From contig CP058705.1 of the NCBI GenBank assembly GCA_013414705.1, positions 1,718,337 through 1,723,706 on the forward strand: a stretch of 5,370 bases of DNA, in the 5' to 3' direction. The notes below the pieces were generated by a model. The model was not told the DNA's origin. It did not search any database and saw only the letters and a program-made list of their open reading frames with translations. The translations under genes and the position numbers were made by a program. Source of the stretch: Defluviicoccus sp. (GTDB lineage Bacteria > Pseudomonadota > Alphaproteobacteria > Rhodospirillales > Defluviicoccaceae). Of this stretch, positions 1 through 4,876 are shown in pieces (positions within the stretch are counted from its first letter, which is position 1; each line of letters starts with the position of its first letter).

Positions 1-330
1 GGTCCGAGGGCGAGATCGGGGAGGGAAGGGGGCAAGCACCCGCCTGCTTTCTCACAAGCTCCGGCTGACGGGCCGCTGCTGGCAGCACTGAAGGCGCTGC
101 GGCTGCAGCTCGCCCGCAGCCAGGGCGCACCGGCCTATGTGGTGTTTTCCGACCGGACGCTGATCGAGATGGCAAGTCTGCGTCCGACGACGCCAGCGGC
201 ACTGCGGGAAATCACCGGGGTCGGTGAAGCGAAGCTGGAGCGCTACGGGGCTGCTTTTCTGGACGTCTTGTGCCGGCACATACAGGCAAGCGAGTCCGTA
301 TCCAATGCCATGGGGTCGGACGACGTCTGA
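1..330 (+). CDS. recQ: ATP-dependent DNA helicase RecQ, C-terminal end (HRDC domain), partial
   Basis: The frame is open from base 1 and ends with TGA at 328-330, giving the last 109 residues of a protein that is usually about 600 residues long. After a poorly conserved Gly/Arg/Pro-rich linker (about residues 1-24) comes a typical HRDC domain (about 24-95): LLAALKALRLQLAR, then AYVVFSDRTLIEMASLRPTT, then the helix-hairpin part ITGVGEAKLERYGAAFLDVL. In RecQ helicases HRDC is an accessory DNA-binding module after the helicase and RQC domains; the enzyme unwinds DNA 3'-5' in recombinational repair in the cytoplasm. The helicase core lies outside the window, so the name rests on HRDC plus its position at the C terminus. 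HRDC also occurs in RNase D, but the pattern of this one and the linker before it favour RecQ. It converges with the cyclase gene on the other strand. Confidence 0.85.
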   Translation, partial: GPRARSGREGGKHPPAFSQAPADGPLLAALKALRLQLARSQGAPAYVVFSDRTLIEMASLRPTTPAALREITGVGEAKLERYGAAFLDVLCRHIQASESVSNAMGSDDV

Positions 331-1825
331 CGGGAAAGGCGCGCCGGTCGTTCAACATGCGGCGTTCACGCCTGCTGGTGCACGGAGCTTCGTTTGTAAC
401 GGCTGTGTTTTCCCGGTACATCGCCCGATCGGCCACGCGGTGCAATGTTGTCCAGTCCTCACCGTCGTCTGGATAGAGGGCGATTCCGATGCTGCATCCG
501 ACCAGGGCGAGGCCATCTGTCACCGTATAGGGACGCGAGACTTCGTAGACCACCTTGCGTGCGATCCGCTCGGCATCGCTCCAGGACCGGAGTCCGGGGA
601 GGACAGCGACGAACTCGTCGCCGCCGATCCGGGCAACGGTGTCGGTCTGTCTGACGAGGAGCGTGAGCCGCGCCGCGACGTCCTTCAGCACCTGGTCGCC
701 CGCCTCGTGCCCAAACCGGTCGTTCACATCCTTGAAGCCATCAAGATCCAGCAGCAGCAGCCCCAGTTTGCGGCGGCTGCGATGTGCATGCAGGATTGCC
801 TGGCTGACCCGGTCCTGCAGCAGGTGGCGGTTGGCGAGGCCGGTCAGGAAGTCGTGCTGCGCCAGATAGCGCATGCGTTCTTCGGTGCTCTTGCGGTGTG
901 TGATGTCACTCATCATTCCGATGTAGCGGCGGATGCTGCCGTCATCGCTGCGCACGGCGCAGATCGACATTTCGACGACGTAAAGTTCGCCGTTCTTGCG
1001 TCGGTTGATGATCTCGCCGCCCCACGAGCCGTCGTTCCGGATTGACCGGAAGATATTTACGAAGAACGCACGTTTGTGCTGCCCGGACGTCAGCATCCGG
1101 GCATTCTGGCCGATCGCCTCCGCAGCACTGTAGCCGGTGATGCGGGTAAACGCGGTATTGACGTTCAAGATAATGCCGTGATTGTCGGTGATCAGGATGC
1201 CTTCGGCGCTGTGCTCGAACACCTCGGCGGACAGCCGCAGCATGTCTTCCGCCCGTTTGCGCTCGGTAATGTCGGTGATCACACCGACCACTATATCGTT
1301 GCCGCTTGCGTCGGTGCAGGCAGCCTTGCGGCTCAAGATGACATGTATCTCGCCACGGGCGTCGGTAAGCGCTTCTTCGTGAAGAGTGCGATGCGTGCTG
1401 CCGAGGACCTCTCCATCTCCCGCGACGAAGCAATCGGCCTGCTCCTTCGGAAAGAAGGTGTGGGAACTGCGGCCGAGCATGTCCTCCCGACGATAGCCCG
1501 TCATCTCGCAAGCCGCATCGTTGAGAAAAACGTAGCGGCTCTGGCGATCCTTGACGAAGATCGGTTGTGGCACCGTATTCAGGATCCGTTTTAGAAAGGC
1601 ATTCTGGCGGCGCTCCGGATCATCTGCGCTGTCGAATGAATTGGGATGACGGTCCACATCGCTCAGTGTGTGTGAAATCCCTTCGAACCGGAGACGGCGA
1701 GTGCTTCTGCGGGCGTACGCGATGCCCGCAATCCCCAGAAGACCTGCAGCGATGAGGCCGTATGCAATAATCGGCGTTGCCTCCCGGAGCGGATCGAAAG
1801 GACGGAAGATGACCGTCTTCAGCAC
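212..1825 (-). CDS. Cyclase fragment: TM, two PAS domains and GGDEF (3' piece of the split gene)
   Basis: This is the longest intact piece (537 codons as written). From Met at 1825: membrane segment about residues 18-38; PAS 1 about 77-190 (ILNTVPQPIFVKDRQSRYVF start, DITERK end); PAS 2 about 196-312 (ending DITHRK); GGDEF from about 318. In the GGDEF domain DFLTGLANR is at 325-333, the catalytic GGDEF motif at 401-405 and the product-inhibition I-site RQTD at 392-395, five residues before GGDEF as usual. The active site therefore looks competent. After SIGIALYPDD and DRAMYR (to 471) the sequence turns into Arg-rich text with no GGDEF character and runs antisense through the last 119 bases of recQ, which marks a frameshift. 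No EAL domain follows. The Met at 1825 lies inside the linker before the second membrane segment and is probably not the natural start, because the same frame continues sensibly upstream to about 1900. Confidence 0.8.
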   Translation of the reverse strand: MLKTVIFRPFDPLREATPIIAYGLIAAGLLGIAGIAYARRSTRRLRFEGISHTLSDVDRHPNSFDSADDPERRQNAFLKRILNTVPQPIFVKDRQSRYVFLNDAACEMTGYRREDMLGRSSHTFFPKEQADCFVAGDGEVLGSTHRTLHEEALTDARGEIHVILSRKAACTDASGNDIVVGVITDITERKRAEDMLRLSAEVFEHSAEGILITDNHGIILNVNTAFTRITGYSAAEAIGQNARMLTSGQHKRAFFVNIFRSIRNDGSWGGEIINRRKNGELYVVEMSICAVRSDDGSIRRYIGMMSDITHRKSTEERMRYLAQHDFLTGLANRHLLQDRVSQAILHAHRSRRKLGLLLLDLDGFKDVNDRFGHEAGDQVLKDVAARLTLLVRQTDTVARIGGDEFVAVLPGLRSWSDAERIARKVVYEVSRPYTVTDGLALVGCSIGIALYPDDGEDWTTLHRVADRAMYRENTAVTNEAPCTSRRERRMLNDRRAFPVRRRPTPWHWIRTRLPVCAGTRRPEKQPRSAPASLHRPR

Positions 1826-2211
1826 TCCGGTATTGCTTCCCGCTGGGGTTTCCGGCGGCTCCAGGAAGTTCCCTGGCCGCGAAGAGGACGTGGGCTCCGG
1901 TATACGAGAGTTGCGAATGCATACTCGCCACCGGCAGTTCGTACATGGCCGTCGCCGTCTGAGAACAGCACCGTTGAGACGAGAGCAGAATCGTCGGACA
2001 GCTCATCGTTGGCATCACTGCCCAGAAGAAGCTTTCCCCGACCATCCAACAATAGGGATTGTCCGAGATCAGCCCCGGCACGGCGCAGCCCATCGAACAT
2101 CTGCGCGAGCTGGAGGTCCAGGGTCACGCGTCCGAGGTAATGCCCCTGCATGTCGGTCACGACGATAGACAACGGCAGGATTACGGCCGGTAAAGCGCCG
2201 TTGGTGTCCAT
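1819..2211 (-). CDS. Cyclase fragment: distal half of the periplasmic Cache sensor
   Basis: This is the middle piece of the split cyclase gene (130 codons as written). MDTNGALPAVILPLSIVVTD followed by MQGHYLGRVTLDLQ resembles the second lobe of double-Cache sensors, where a 'PVIRLATPVFD-QG-RGI-VLNL' pattern is common. QSLLLDGRGKLLLGSD then gives another Cache-type strand pair, and GGEYAFATLVY closes the fold. After VY the reading turns Arg-rich (RSPRPLRGQGTSW), while the next frame gives a sensible linker (EPTSSSRPGNFLEPPETPAG) leading to the second membrane segment, so the frame change is near 1896-1900. An in-frame TGA lies just upstream of the ATG, so this piece cannot simply be extended. 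It could be translated alone only as a fragment without a membrane anchor. Confidence 0.7.
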   Translation of the reverse strand: MDTNGALPAVILPLSIVVTDMQGHYLGRVTLDLQLAQMFDGLRRAGADLGQSLLLDGRGKLLLGSDANDELSDDSALVSTVLFSDGDGHVRTAGGEYAFATLVYRSPRPLRGQGTSWSRRKPQREAIPEC

Positions 2212-2765
2212 CGGGTGTCATTGCGTATCGGCAAGATCGACAGTTCGCCGTGCAGGACAGCCGAGAACCATTGATCAGTGAATCCGGGTTGCCGGACCTC
2301 AGGTGCGCCGCCCGAAGATACGCTGGCCGAAACGACCGGCGCACCGACGCTGCCGCCGCCGTCGATACAGATCAGCTGATAGCCGTGTCGGTCGAGCACA
2401 CGAATCCGGTCGTATTTCCGATTGACGTCGAGCAACGCCAGCAGTGTTCGTATCAGCGCGTCCCTGTGGGCCGTCTTGCCCTCGGTGAGCAGCGCGCTTA
2501 AGTCCCCGTCTGCGAGCAATGTCGCGAGATCCGCTTCCGTCAACCGCAGTGCGTCATCGATGATCATCCGCTGTAAGGCCAGCGCATGGCTGACTGCGGA
2601 TCGACGCAGCGCCTGGTCATGCTGGTATACGGTGATGGCTGCGATCACCATGACGCACAGCATCGCGACCACGGGGACGAATTGCAGCAGGAACGACCCA
2701 CGTAACACACGCGCCAGCCGAGCGGCCATCGATGCCGTCGCGTGCGTACTGTTGACCCACGACAA
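2181..2765 (-). CDS. Cyclase fragment: N-terminal membrane anchor and proximal Cache lobe
   Basis: This is the 5' piece of the split gene. The first membrane segment is FLLQFVPVVAMLCVMVIAAI, about 13-33 residues after the ATG at 2729, preceded by an Arg-rich stretch as expected for a cytoplasmic N terminus. A long helix follows (LRRSAVSHALALQRMIIDDA), then LLALLDVNRKYDRIRVLDRH, the strand pair typical of the first lobe of Cache sensors on diguanylate cyclases. Sense is lost after LSILPIRNDT at about 2216; the frame ends at TAA (2181-2183). The frame is open up to a GTG at 2876, but the extra residues (CRTNPETVPLSRHETGDNQ) look unlike an N terminus, and that start would lie only about 20 bases after the predicted transcription start. 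TTG 2765, with a ribosome binding site 6 bases upstream, or ATG 2729, is preferred. Confidence 0.7.
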   Translation of the reverse strand: MSWVNSTHATASMAARLARVLRGSFLLQFVPVVAMLCVMVIAAITVYQHDQALRRSAVSHALALQRMIIDDALRLTEADLATLLADGDLSALLTEGKTAHRDALIRTLLALLDVNRKYDRIRVLDRHGYQLICIDGGGSVGAPVVSASVSSGGAPEVRQPGFTDQWFSAVLHGELSILPIRNDTRWTPTALYRP

Positions 2766-2771
2766 GCGCGT

Positions 2772-2781
2772 TCCCTTTCTT
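2772..2781 (-). promoter_or_regulatory. Ribosome binding site that favours the TTG start at 2765
   Basis: The coding strand reads AAGAAAGGGA, then a 6-base spacer, then TTG (2765-2763) in the frame of the cyclase N terminus. The ATG at 2729 has no comparable purine tract, so this site argues for the rarer TTG start. It would add 12 residues before the ATG-encoded Met. This is inference from spacing and sequence only. Confidence 0.5.
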
Positions 2782-2791
2782 CGTATGTGGC

Positions 2792-2824
2792 GGCATGCTT
2801 TTTGGTTGTCGCCGGTCTCATGCC
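2792..2824 (-). repeat. Second GGCATG/CATGCC inverted repeat in the cyclase leader
   Basis: GGCATG (2792-2797) and CATGCC (2819-2824) on the plus strand form a perfect 6-bp stem with a 21-base loop, about 10 bases upstream of the ribosome binding site of the cyclase. The arms are the same hexamers as in the repeat at 2881-2896, so arms of one repeat can also pair with arms of the other. A regulatory role is inference. Confidence 0.45.
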
Positions 2825-2880
2825 TCGATAAGGGCACAGTTTCCGGATTAGTCCTGCAGACGACCAGAGCAGCCACCTGC

Positions 2881-2896
2881 CATGCCCGTTGGCATG
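2881..2896 (-). repeat. Perfect inverted repeat CATGCC-4-GGCATG at the start of the cyclase leader
   Basis: Two 6-base arms (2881-2886 and 2891-2896) are perfectly complementary around a 4-base loop. The dyad sits about 10 bases downstream of the -10 box and covers the first transcribed bases. It could be an operator for a dimeric regulator or a small RNA hairpin. The same hexamer recurs in the second repeat at 2792-2824. Confidence 0.55.
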
Positions 2897-2905
2897 ACGT
2901 CCGCC

Positions 2906-2934
2906 ATTCTAACCAATTCGGGGTAGTTTGTCGA
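2906..2934 (-). promoter_or_regulatory. Sigma70-like promoter for the sensor cyclase
   Basis: On the minus strand TCGACA (2934-2929, 5 of 6 to TTGACA) is followed by exactly 17 bases and TAGAAT (2911-2906, 5 of 6 to TATAAT). It lies in the non-coding gap between the stop of the upstream small gene (2951) and the cyclase start. Transcription would begin near 2899, giving a leader of about 130 bases before TTG 2765. This is a sequence match only. Confidence 0.6.
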
Positions 2935-2950
2935 ATTCAGGCTTTGCCCG

Positions 2951-3447
2951 TTATGATATTGCCTGCTTGGTCAGGGCATCCCGGAGGGTTACTTCATACT
3001 CCGAACGGGATGGTTGGTAACTGCGCGGGTCGCGCCCGAGGAACCAGTCCAGAGAATCATCCCAGTAAAGAACGGTCCAGTGGGGAGGGCGCGCTTCACG
3101 GCGCGCGCAATGTCAAGGCCCTCGGTGGCGAACGCGACAAAATCGAAGCGCTGCCCGCCGATATCTTCGAAGTCACTCGGATCGCACGCCTCGAAGCGCC
3201 CGGCCCAATCGGCCAAGCGGTCAAGCAGCGACTCATCAACCGGCAGAGGAGAATTTCCGTGCCTCATCGCAGGCGAGCTGATAGCCCGGGGAGCAATAGT
3301 CGGCGACGATACGGACTTTCGGCACGGCAGCGGGCTCTCCAACGACAGCAGCAGGGAGCCACTGTTGCGCAGAACCAAGCGAACGTCCATTGGCGGACGT
3401 TCTCGTTTGATCGGATTGACCTGCTCGATATCAAACGGCTCAAGCAC
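2951..3447 (-). pseudogene. Unrecognised small protein gene broken by about three frameshifts
   Basis: No family is recognised. Read in a single frame, an ORF runs 3447-2989 (GTG start), but its middle and end carry out-of-frame text. The sensible reading has four parts. Part 1 is 3447 to about 3334 (FDIEQVNPIKRERPPMDVRL, then VLRNSGSLLLSLES). Part 2, in the next frame, is about 3325-3260 (VPKVRIVADYCSPGYQLACD). Part 3 returns to the first frame, about 3258-3083 (GNSPLPVDESLLDRLADWAG, then DFEDIGGQRFDFVAFATEGL, ending ARAVKRALP). Part 4 is about 3080 to the stop TAA at 2951-2953 (WTVLYWDDSLDWFLGRDPRS, then SEYEVTLRDALTKQAIS). Sites: the CCC run near 3332-3334 and the CCCC run at 3082-3085 each lack one base; near 3259 there is one extra base or two missing. 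The product would be a soluble acidic protein of about 165 residues, with no signal peptide or membrane segment. The start is uncertain: GTG 3447 has no clear ribosome binding site, and the ATG of PPMDVRL is an alternative. Confidence 0.6.
3381..3402. repeat. Perfect 8-bp inverted repeat GAACGTCC-6-GGACGTTC
   Basis: The arms at 3381-3388 and 3395-3402 are exactly complementary around ATTGGC. The repeat lies within the 5' part of the broken small gene and covers its alternative ATG (PPMDVRL). No run of T follows on either strand, so it is a poor intrinsic terminator. It may be an operator, an RNA hairpin over a start codon, or chance within coding sequence. Confidence 0.5.
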
Positions 3448-3451
3448 GACT

Positions 3452-3482
3452 GTTCGATCAGATCGACTGGATCTGATCGAAC
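3452..3482 (-). terminator. 13-bp perfect hairpin after the ATP synthase genes (no U tract)
   Basis: GTTCGATCAGATC (3452-3464) and GATCTGATCGAAC (3470-3482) are perfectly complementary around a 5-base loop, beginning 6 bases after the atpF stop codon. The place suggests the 3' end of the atp transcript. There is no T run after the stem on the minus strand, so it is not a canonical intrinsic terminator. It may instead mark a processed or Rho-dependent 3' end that the stem protects. Confidence 0.5.
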
Positions 3483-3488
3483 CGTGCG

Positions 3489-4034
3489 CTAATTCAGTCT
3501 GGTCGGCAGTTCCTTGATCGCTGTGTCAATCAAGGCATCAGCCTGGGACGGCGTCAGGCGCTCAACCATCAGTTTGCGGGTGGCTTCGATGGCCACATCC
3601 ACGGCCTTTGCCCGGACTTCGGCTACCGCTGCCTGTTCGGCCTGGGCGATCCGCTCCATCGCCTGAACCTCGCGCCGCTTCAGCGTTCGCTCAAGCTCCG
3701 CCTTGGCTTCGGCAGTCAGCCGCTGTGCCTCGCGCCGCGCATTGTCAAGGATCGTTTCTGCCTCTTCAGCAGCATCTCGCTGCTTGCGCTCGTAGGTTGC
3801 GAGCAGCGCCTGCGCCTCTTCGGCCATCCGGGCGGCGTCGTCGATCCGGTTCTTGATCTTGAGCGACCGGTCATCGAGTGCAACGCCCACCAGGTTATAG
3901 GCGCGCTTGCCGACGAAGAACACGAACAGCGCGAGGCCGATCGCAACCCAGAACTCAGGTGCCGTAACGAGCGAACCGCTTTCGGCTGCGTGTGCCGTAG
4001 CGTGCTCTGCCGTCTCTGCAGCCCACGCCATCAT
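3489..4034 (-). CDS. atpF: ATP synthase Fo subunit b
   Basis: The product (181 residues) is one half of the b/b' peripheral stalk that holds the F1 head still against the rotating c-ring in the inner membrane. The N terminus is short and Ala/His-rich. One membrane segment lies at about residues 27-47 (FWVAIGLALFVFFVGKRAYN), followed by a long, almost Pro-free charged helix to about 165, rich in Ala, Glu, Arg and Lys as expected for the right-handed coiled coil of b subunits. The C terminus (ADALIDTAIKELPTRLN) fits the delta-binding end. The start ATG overlaps the stop of the upstream b' gene by four bases (ATGA) and has AAGGAG 8 bases before it, so the two stator subunits are translationally coupled; a second ATG follows at once. 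It is the last gene of the operon, and the length is normal and the frame intact. It is b rather than b' because of gene order and the longer N-terminal extension. Confidence 0.93.
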   Translation of the reverse strand: MMAWAAETAEHATAHAAESGSLVTAPEFWVAIGLALFVFFVGKRAYNLVGVALDDRSLKIKNRIDDAARMAEEAQALLATYERKQRDAAEEAETILDNARREAQRLTAEAKAELERTLKRREVQAMERIAQAEQAAVAEVRAKAVDVAIEATRKLMVERLTPSQADALIDTAIKELPTRLN

Positions 4035-4525
4035 CGTGTCTGCTCCTTCATGGTTGAATCCACCGCGGCTGCGACAGCAGCCGGCTCGACGCCGGTGCCC
4101 AGCAGTCGTTCGACGGCGGTGCCGGCAACGGTGATGGCCACGTCGCGCAGACCGGCGATGGCGGCAGCGCGGGCCTGATGGATGCGATGTTCGGCCGCGG
4201 CGATGTCCTGTGCCAGTCGCTCGCTGAGCTCCGCATGCTGGGCTGCCGCTTCCGCCGCTGCCTGTTCGCGGGCGATCCGGACCTCTTCAACCGCCTTCTG
4301 GCGGACGTCGGCCATGGTTTTCTCATAGGCGGCGACAGCCTGTTCGGCATGCGACTTCAGCCGGTCGGCCTTGTGCAGGCTCTCGCCGATACGCTCTTCA
4401 CGTTCCTCCAGGACCTGACTGACGCGTGGCAGCGCCACCTTCGCCATCAGCAGGTAGAGGACGCCAAAGGTGATCGCGAGCCAGATCAGCTGCGGCACCC
4501 AGACGGCGGGATCGAATTGGGGCAT
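4031..4525 (-). CDS. atpF': ATP synthase Fo subunit b'
   Basis: The product (164 residues) is the second, diverged stator subunit, which pairs with b in Alphaproteobacteria, cyanobacteria and chloroplasts. The N terminus MPQFDPAVWVPQLIWLAITF is characteristic of b', with a single membrane segment at about residues 12-33. VALPRVSQVLEEREERI follows as the start of the stalk helix, with the conserved 'LPR' turn and the R-E-R-I pattern. The remainder is a charged, Ala/Glu/Arg/Gln-rich coiled coil without insertions. The gene lies 53 bases after atpE and overlaps atpF by four bases. The ribosome binding site is weak (a GTGAGC-like tract before ATG 4525), and a strong hairpin stands in the gap to atpE, which may lower its expression relative to the c subunit. 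Some databases call this gene atpG, atpF2 or atpX. Confidence 0.93.
   Translation of the reverse strand: MPQFDPAVWVPQLIWLAITFGVLYLLMAKVALPRVSQVLEEREERIGESLHKADRLKSHAEQAVAAYEKTMADVRQKAVEEVRIAREQAAAEAAAQHAELSERLAQDIAAAEHRIHQARAAAIAGLRDVAITVAGTAVERLLGTGVEPAAVAAAVDSTMKEQTR
4043..4048 (-). promoter_or_regulatory. Ribosome binding site of atpF inside the end of atpF'
   Basis: AAGGAG on the coding strand lies 8 bases before the ATG at 4034 and within the last codons of the b' gene. Together with the 4-base stop/start overlap it supports coupled translation of b' and b, which are needed in equal numbers. Confidence 0.75.
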
Positions 4526-4535
4526 GGCTTGCTCA

Positions 4536-4575
4536 CGAACGGGCGGTCCGGCCGGGGCCGGCCCGCCGCCGTTCG
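4536..4575 (-). other. Strong intercistronic hairpin between atpE and atpF'
   Basis: Most of the 53-base gap folds on itself. Inner stem CCGGC (4548-4552) pairs with GCCGG (4557-4561) around a 4-base loop. After one mismatch, 4 bp continue (4543-4546 with 4563-4566). After a 2-base bulge, CGAACGG (4536-4542) pairs with CCGTTCG (4569-4575). This gives 16 very GC-rich pairs starting only a few bases after the atpE stop (4579). No T run follows, so it is more likely an mRNA stabiliser or partial terminator than a full stop. Confidence 0.65.
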
Positions 4576-4578
4576 AAC

Positions 4579-4806
4579 TCAGAACACGAACATGATGATG
4601 AGGGCGACCACCAGCGCGTACAGCGCAATGGCTTCAACCAGCGCGAAGCCCACCCACATCGGCAGCTGGATCAGCGGCTGTGCCGCAGGATTGCGGGCCA
4701 GAGAGGAAATGGTGTTGGCGAAGATGTTGCCGATACCGGCACCAACGCCACCGAGACCGATGACCGCGAGACCTGCGCCGATGAGTTTTGCTGCTTCAAC
4801 TTCCAT
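4579..4806 (-). CDS. atpE: ATP synthase Fo subunit c (proton-translocating c-ring)
   Basis: The product (75 residues) is a two-helix hairpin that forms the rotating c-ring in the inner membrane. Helix 1 (about residues 8-33) has the small-residue packing motif GLGGVGAGIG. The polar loop carries the conserved R38-N39-P40 that contacts gamma and epsilon. Helix 2 (about 50-74) carries the ion-binding carboxylate E58 in ALVEAIALYAL. Helix 1 has no Gln or Glu of the sodium-binding signature and E58 is followed by Ala, so proton coupling is inferred. The length is normal for Alphaproteobacteria. ATG 4806 has AGGGA 8 bases upstream. The gene lies 70 bases after atpB, a gap in which I see nothing beyond this site. 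The strong hairpin just downstream fits the need for about ten or more c copies per complex. Confidence 0.96.
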   Translation of the reverse strand: MEVEAAKLIGAGLAVIGLGGVGAGIGNIFANTISSLARNPAAQPLIQLPMWVGFALVEAIALYALVVALIIMFVF

Positions 4807-4814
4807 CGTTTTAT

Positions 4815-4819
4815 TCCCT
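4815..4819 (-). promoter_or_regulatory. Ribosome binding site of atpE
   Basis: AGGGA on the coding strand, 8 bases before ATG 4806, followed by an A-rich unstructured spacer (ATAAAACG) that favours efficient initiation. Confidence 0.6.
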
Positions 4820-4876
4820 ACCCACGGGTTTTGAAGAACTATTGCTCAGAGCCGGACCGCCGTTGCGATCCCCTCC

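Larger units (their letters stand above)
366..2765 (-). pseudogene. Membrane sensor diguanylate cyclase (dCache-PAS-PAS-GGDEF), split by three frameshifts
   Basis: Three minus-strand frames together spell one protein of roughly 790-800 residues. They read, in order: an N-terminal membrane segment; a periplasmic double-Cache sensor (contains NRKYDRIRVLDRHGYQL and later VILPLSIVVTDMQGHYLG); a second membrane segment (IIAYGLIAAGLLGIAGIAYA); two PAS domains, each ending in a DIT(E/H)RK motif; and a GGDEF domain. Frame changes fall near 2212-2215, 1896-1900 and 408-414. Each is repaired by adding one base at or beside a short homopolymer (CCC, GG, GGGAAAA on the coding strand). The repaired tail ends MYR-x-KHSRYKRSSVHQQA with TGA at 366-368, just short of recQ. 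By family knowledge the product would condense two GTP to cyclic di-GMP at the inner membrane in response to a ligand. Start chosen: TTG at 2765 behind a good ribosome binding site; ATG at 2729 is the alternative. True decay and sequencing indels cannot be told apart here. Confidence 0.8.

Noticed and set aside
224..1045. Long plus-strand ORF of 273 codons
   Set aside because: It is antisense to the PAS-PAS-GGDEF coding sequence, has no recognisable domain and no proper ribosome binding site; it is a shadow of high GC at third positions.
942..1511. Minus-strand ORF of 189 codons inside the cyclase
   Set aside because: Arg/His-rich out-of-frame reading within the PAS-coding frame, which itself gives clear PAS and DITERK motifs.
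1620..2093. Minus-strand ORF bridging the Cache and TM region
   Set aside because: Its text does not match Cache or linker sequence; the two flanking frames account for the protein with a single frame change near 1898.
408..2215. Programmed -1 ribosomal frameshifting to join the cyclase pieces
   Set aside because: None of the three sites fits an X-XXY-YYZ slippery heptamer in the zero frame, and three programmed shifts in one gene would be without precedent that I know of.
2766..2899. Cyclic di-GMP (GEMM) riboswitch in the cyclase leader
   Set aside because: It was considered because the gene makes cyclic di-GMP, but the conserved GEMM core and tetraloop/receptor elements are not seen; only hexamer repeats are present.
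2422..3492. Long plus-strand ORF of 356 codons
   Set aside because: It crosses the cyclase N terminus, the promoter gap and the small gene on the other strand. Its composition (Ser/Arg-rich) is not protein-like, and it spans unrelated units.
4579..4806. Sodium-dependent c-ring
   Set aside because: The Gln/Glu in helix 1 and the polar residue after the helix 2 carboxylate that mark sodium-binding c subunits are absent.
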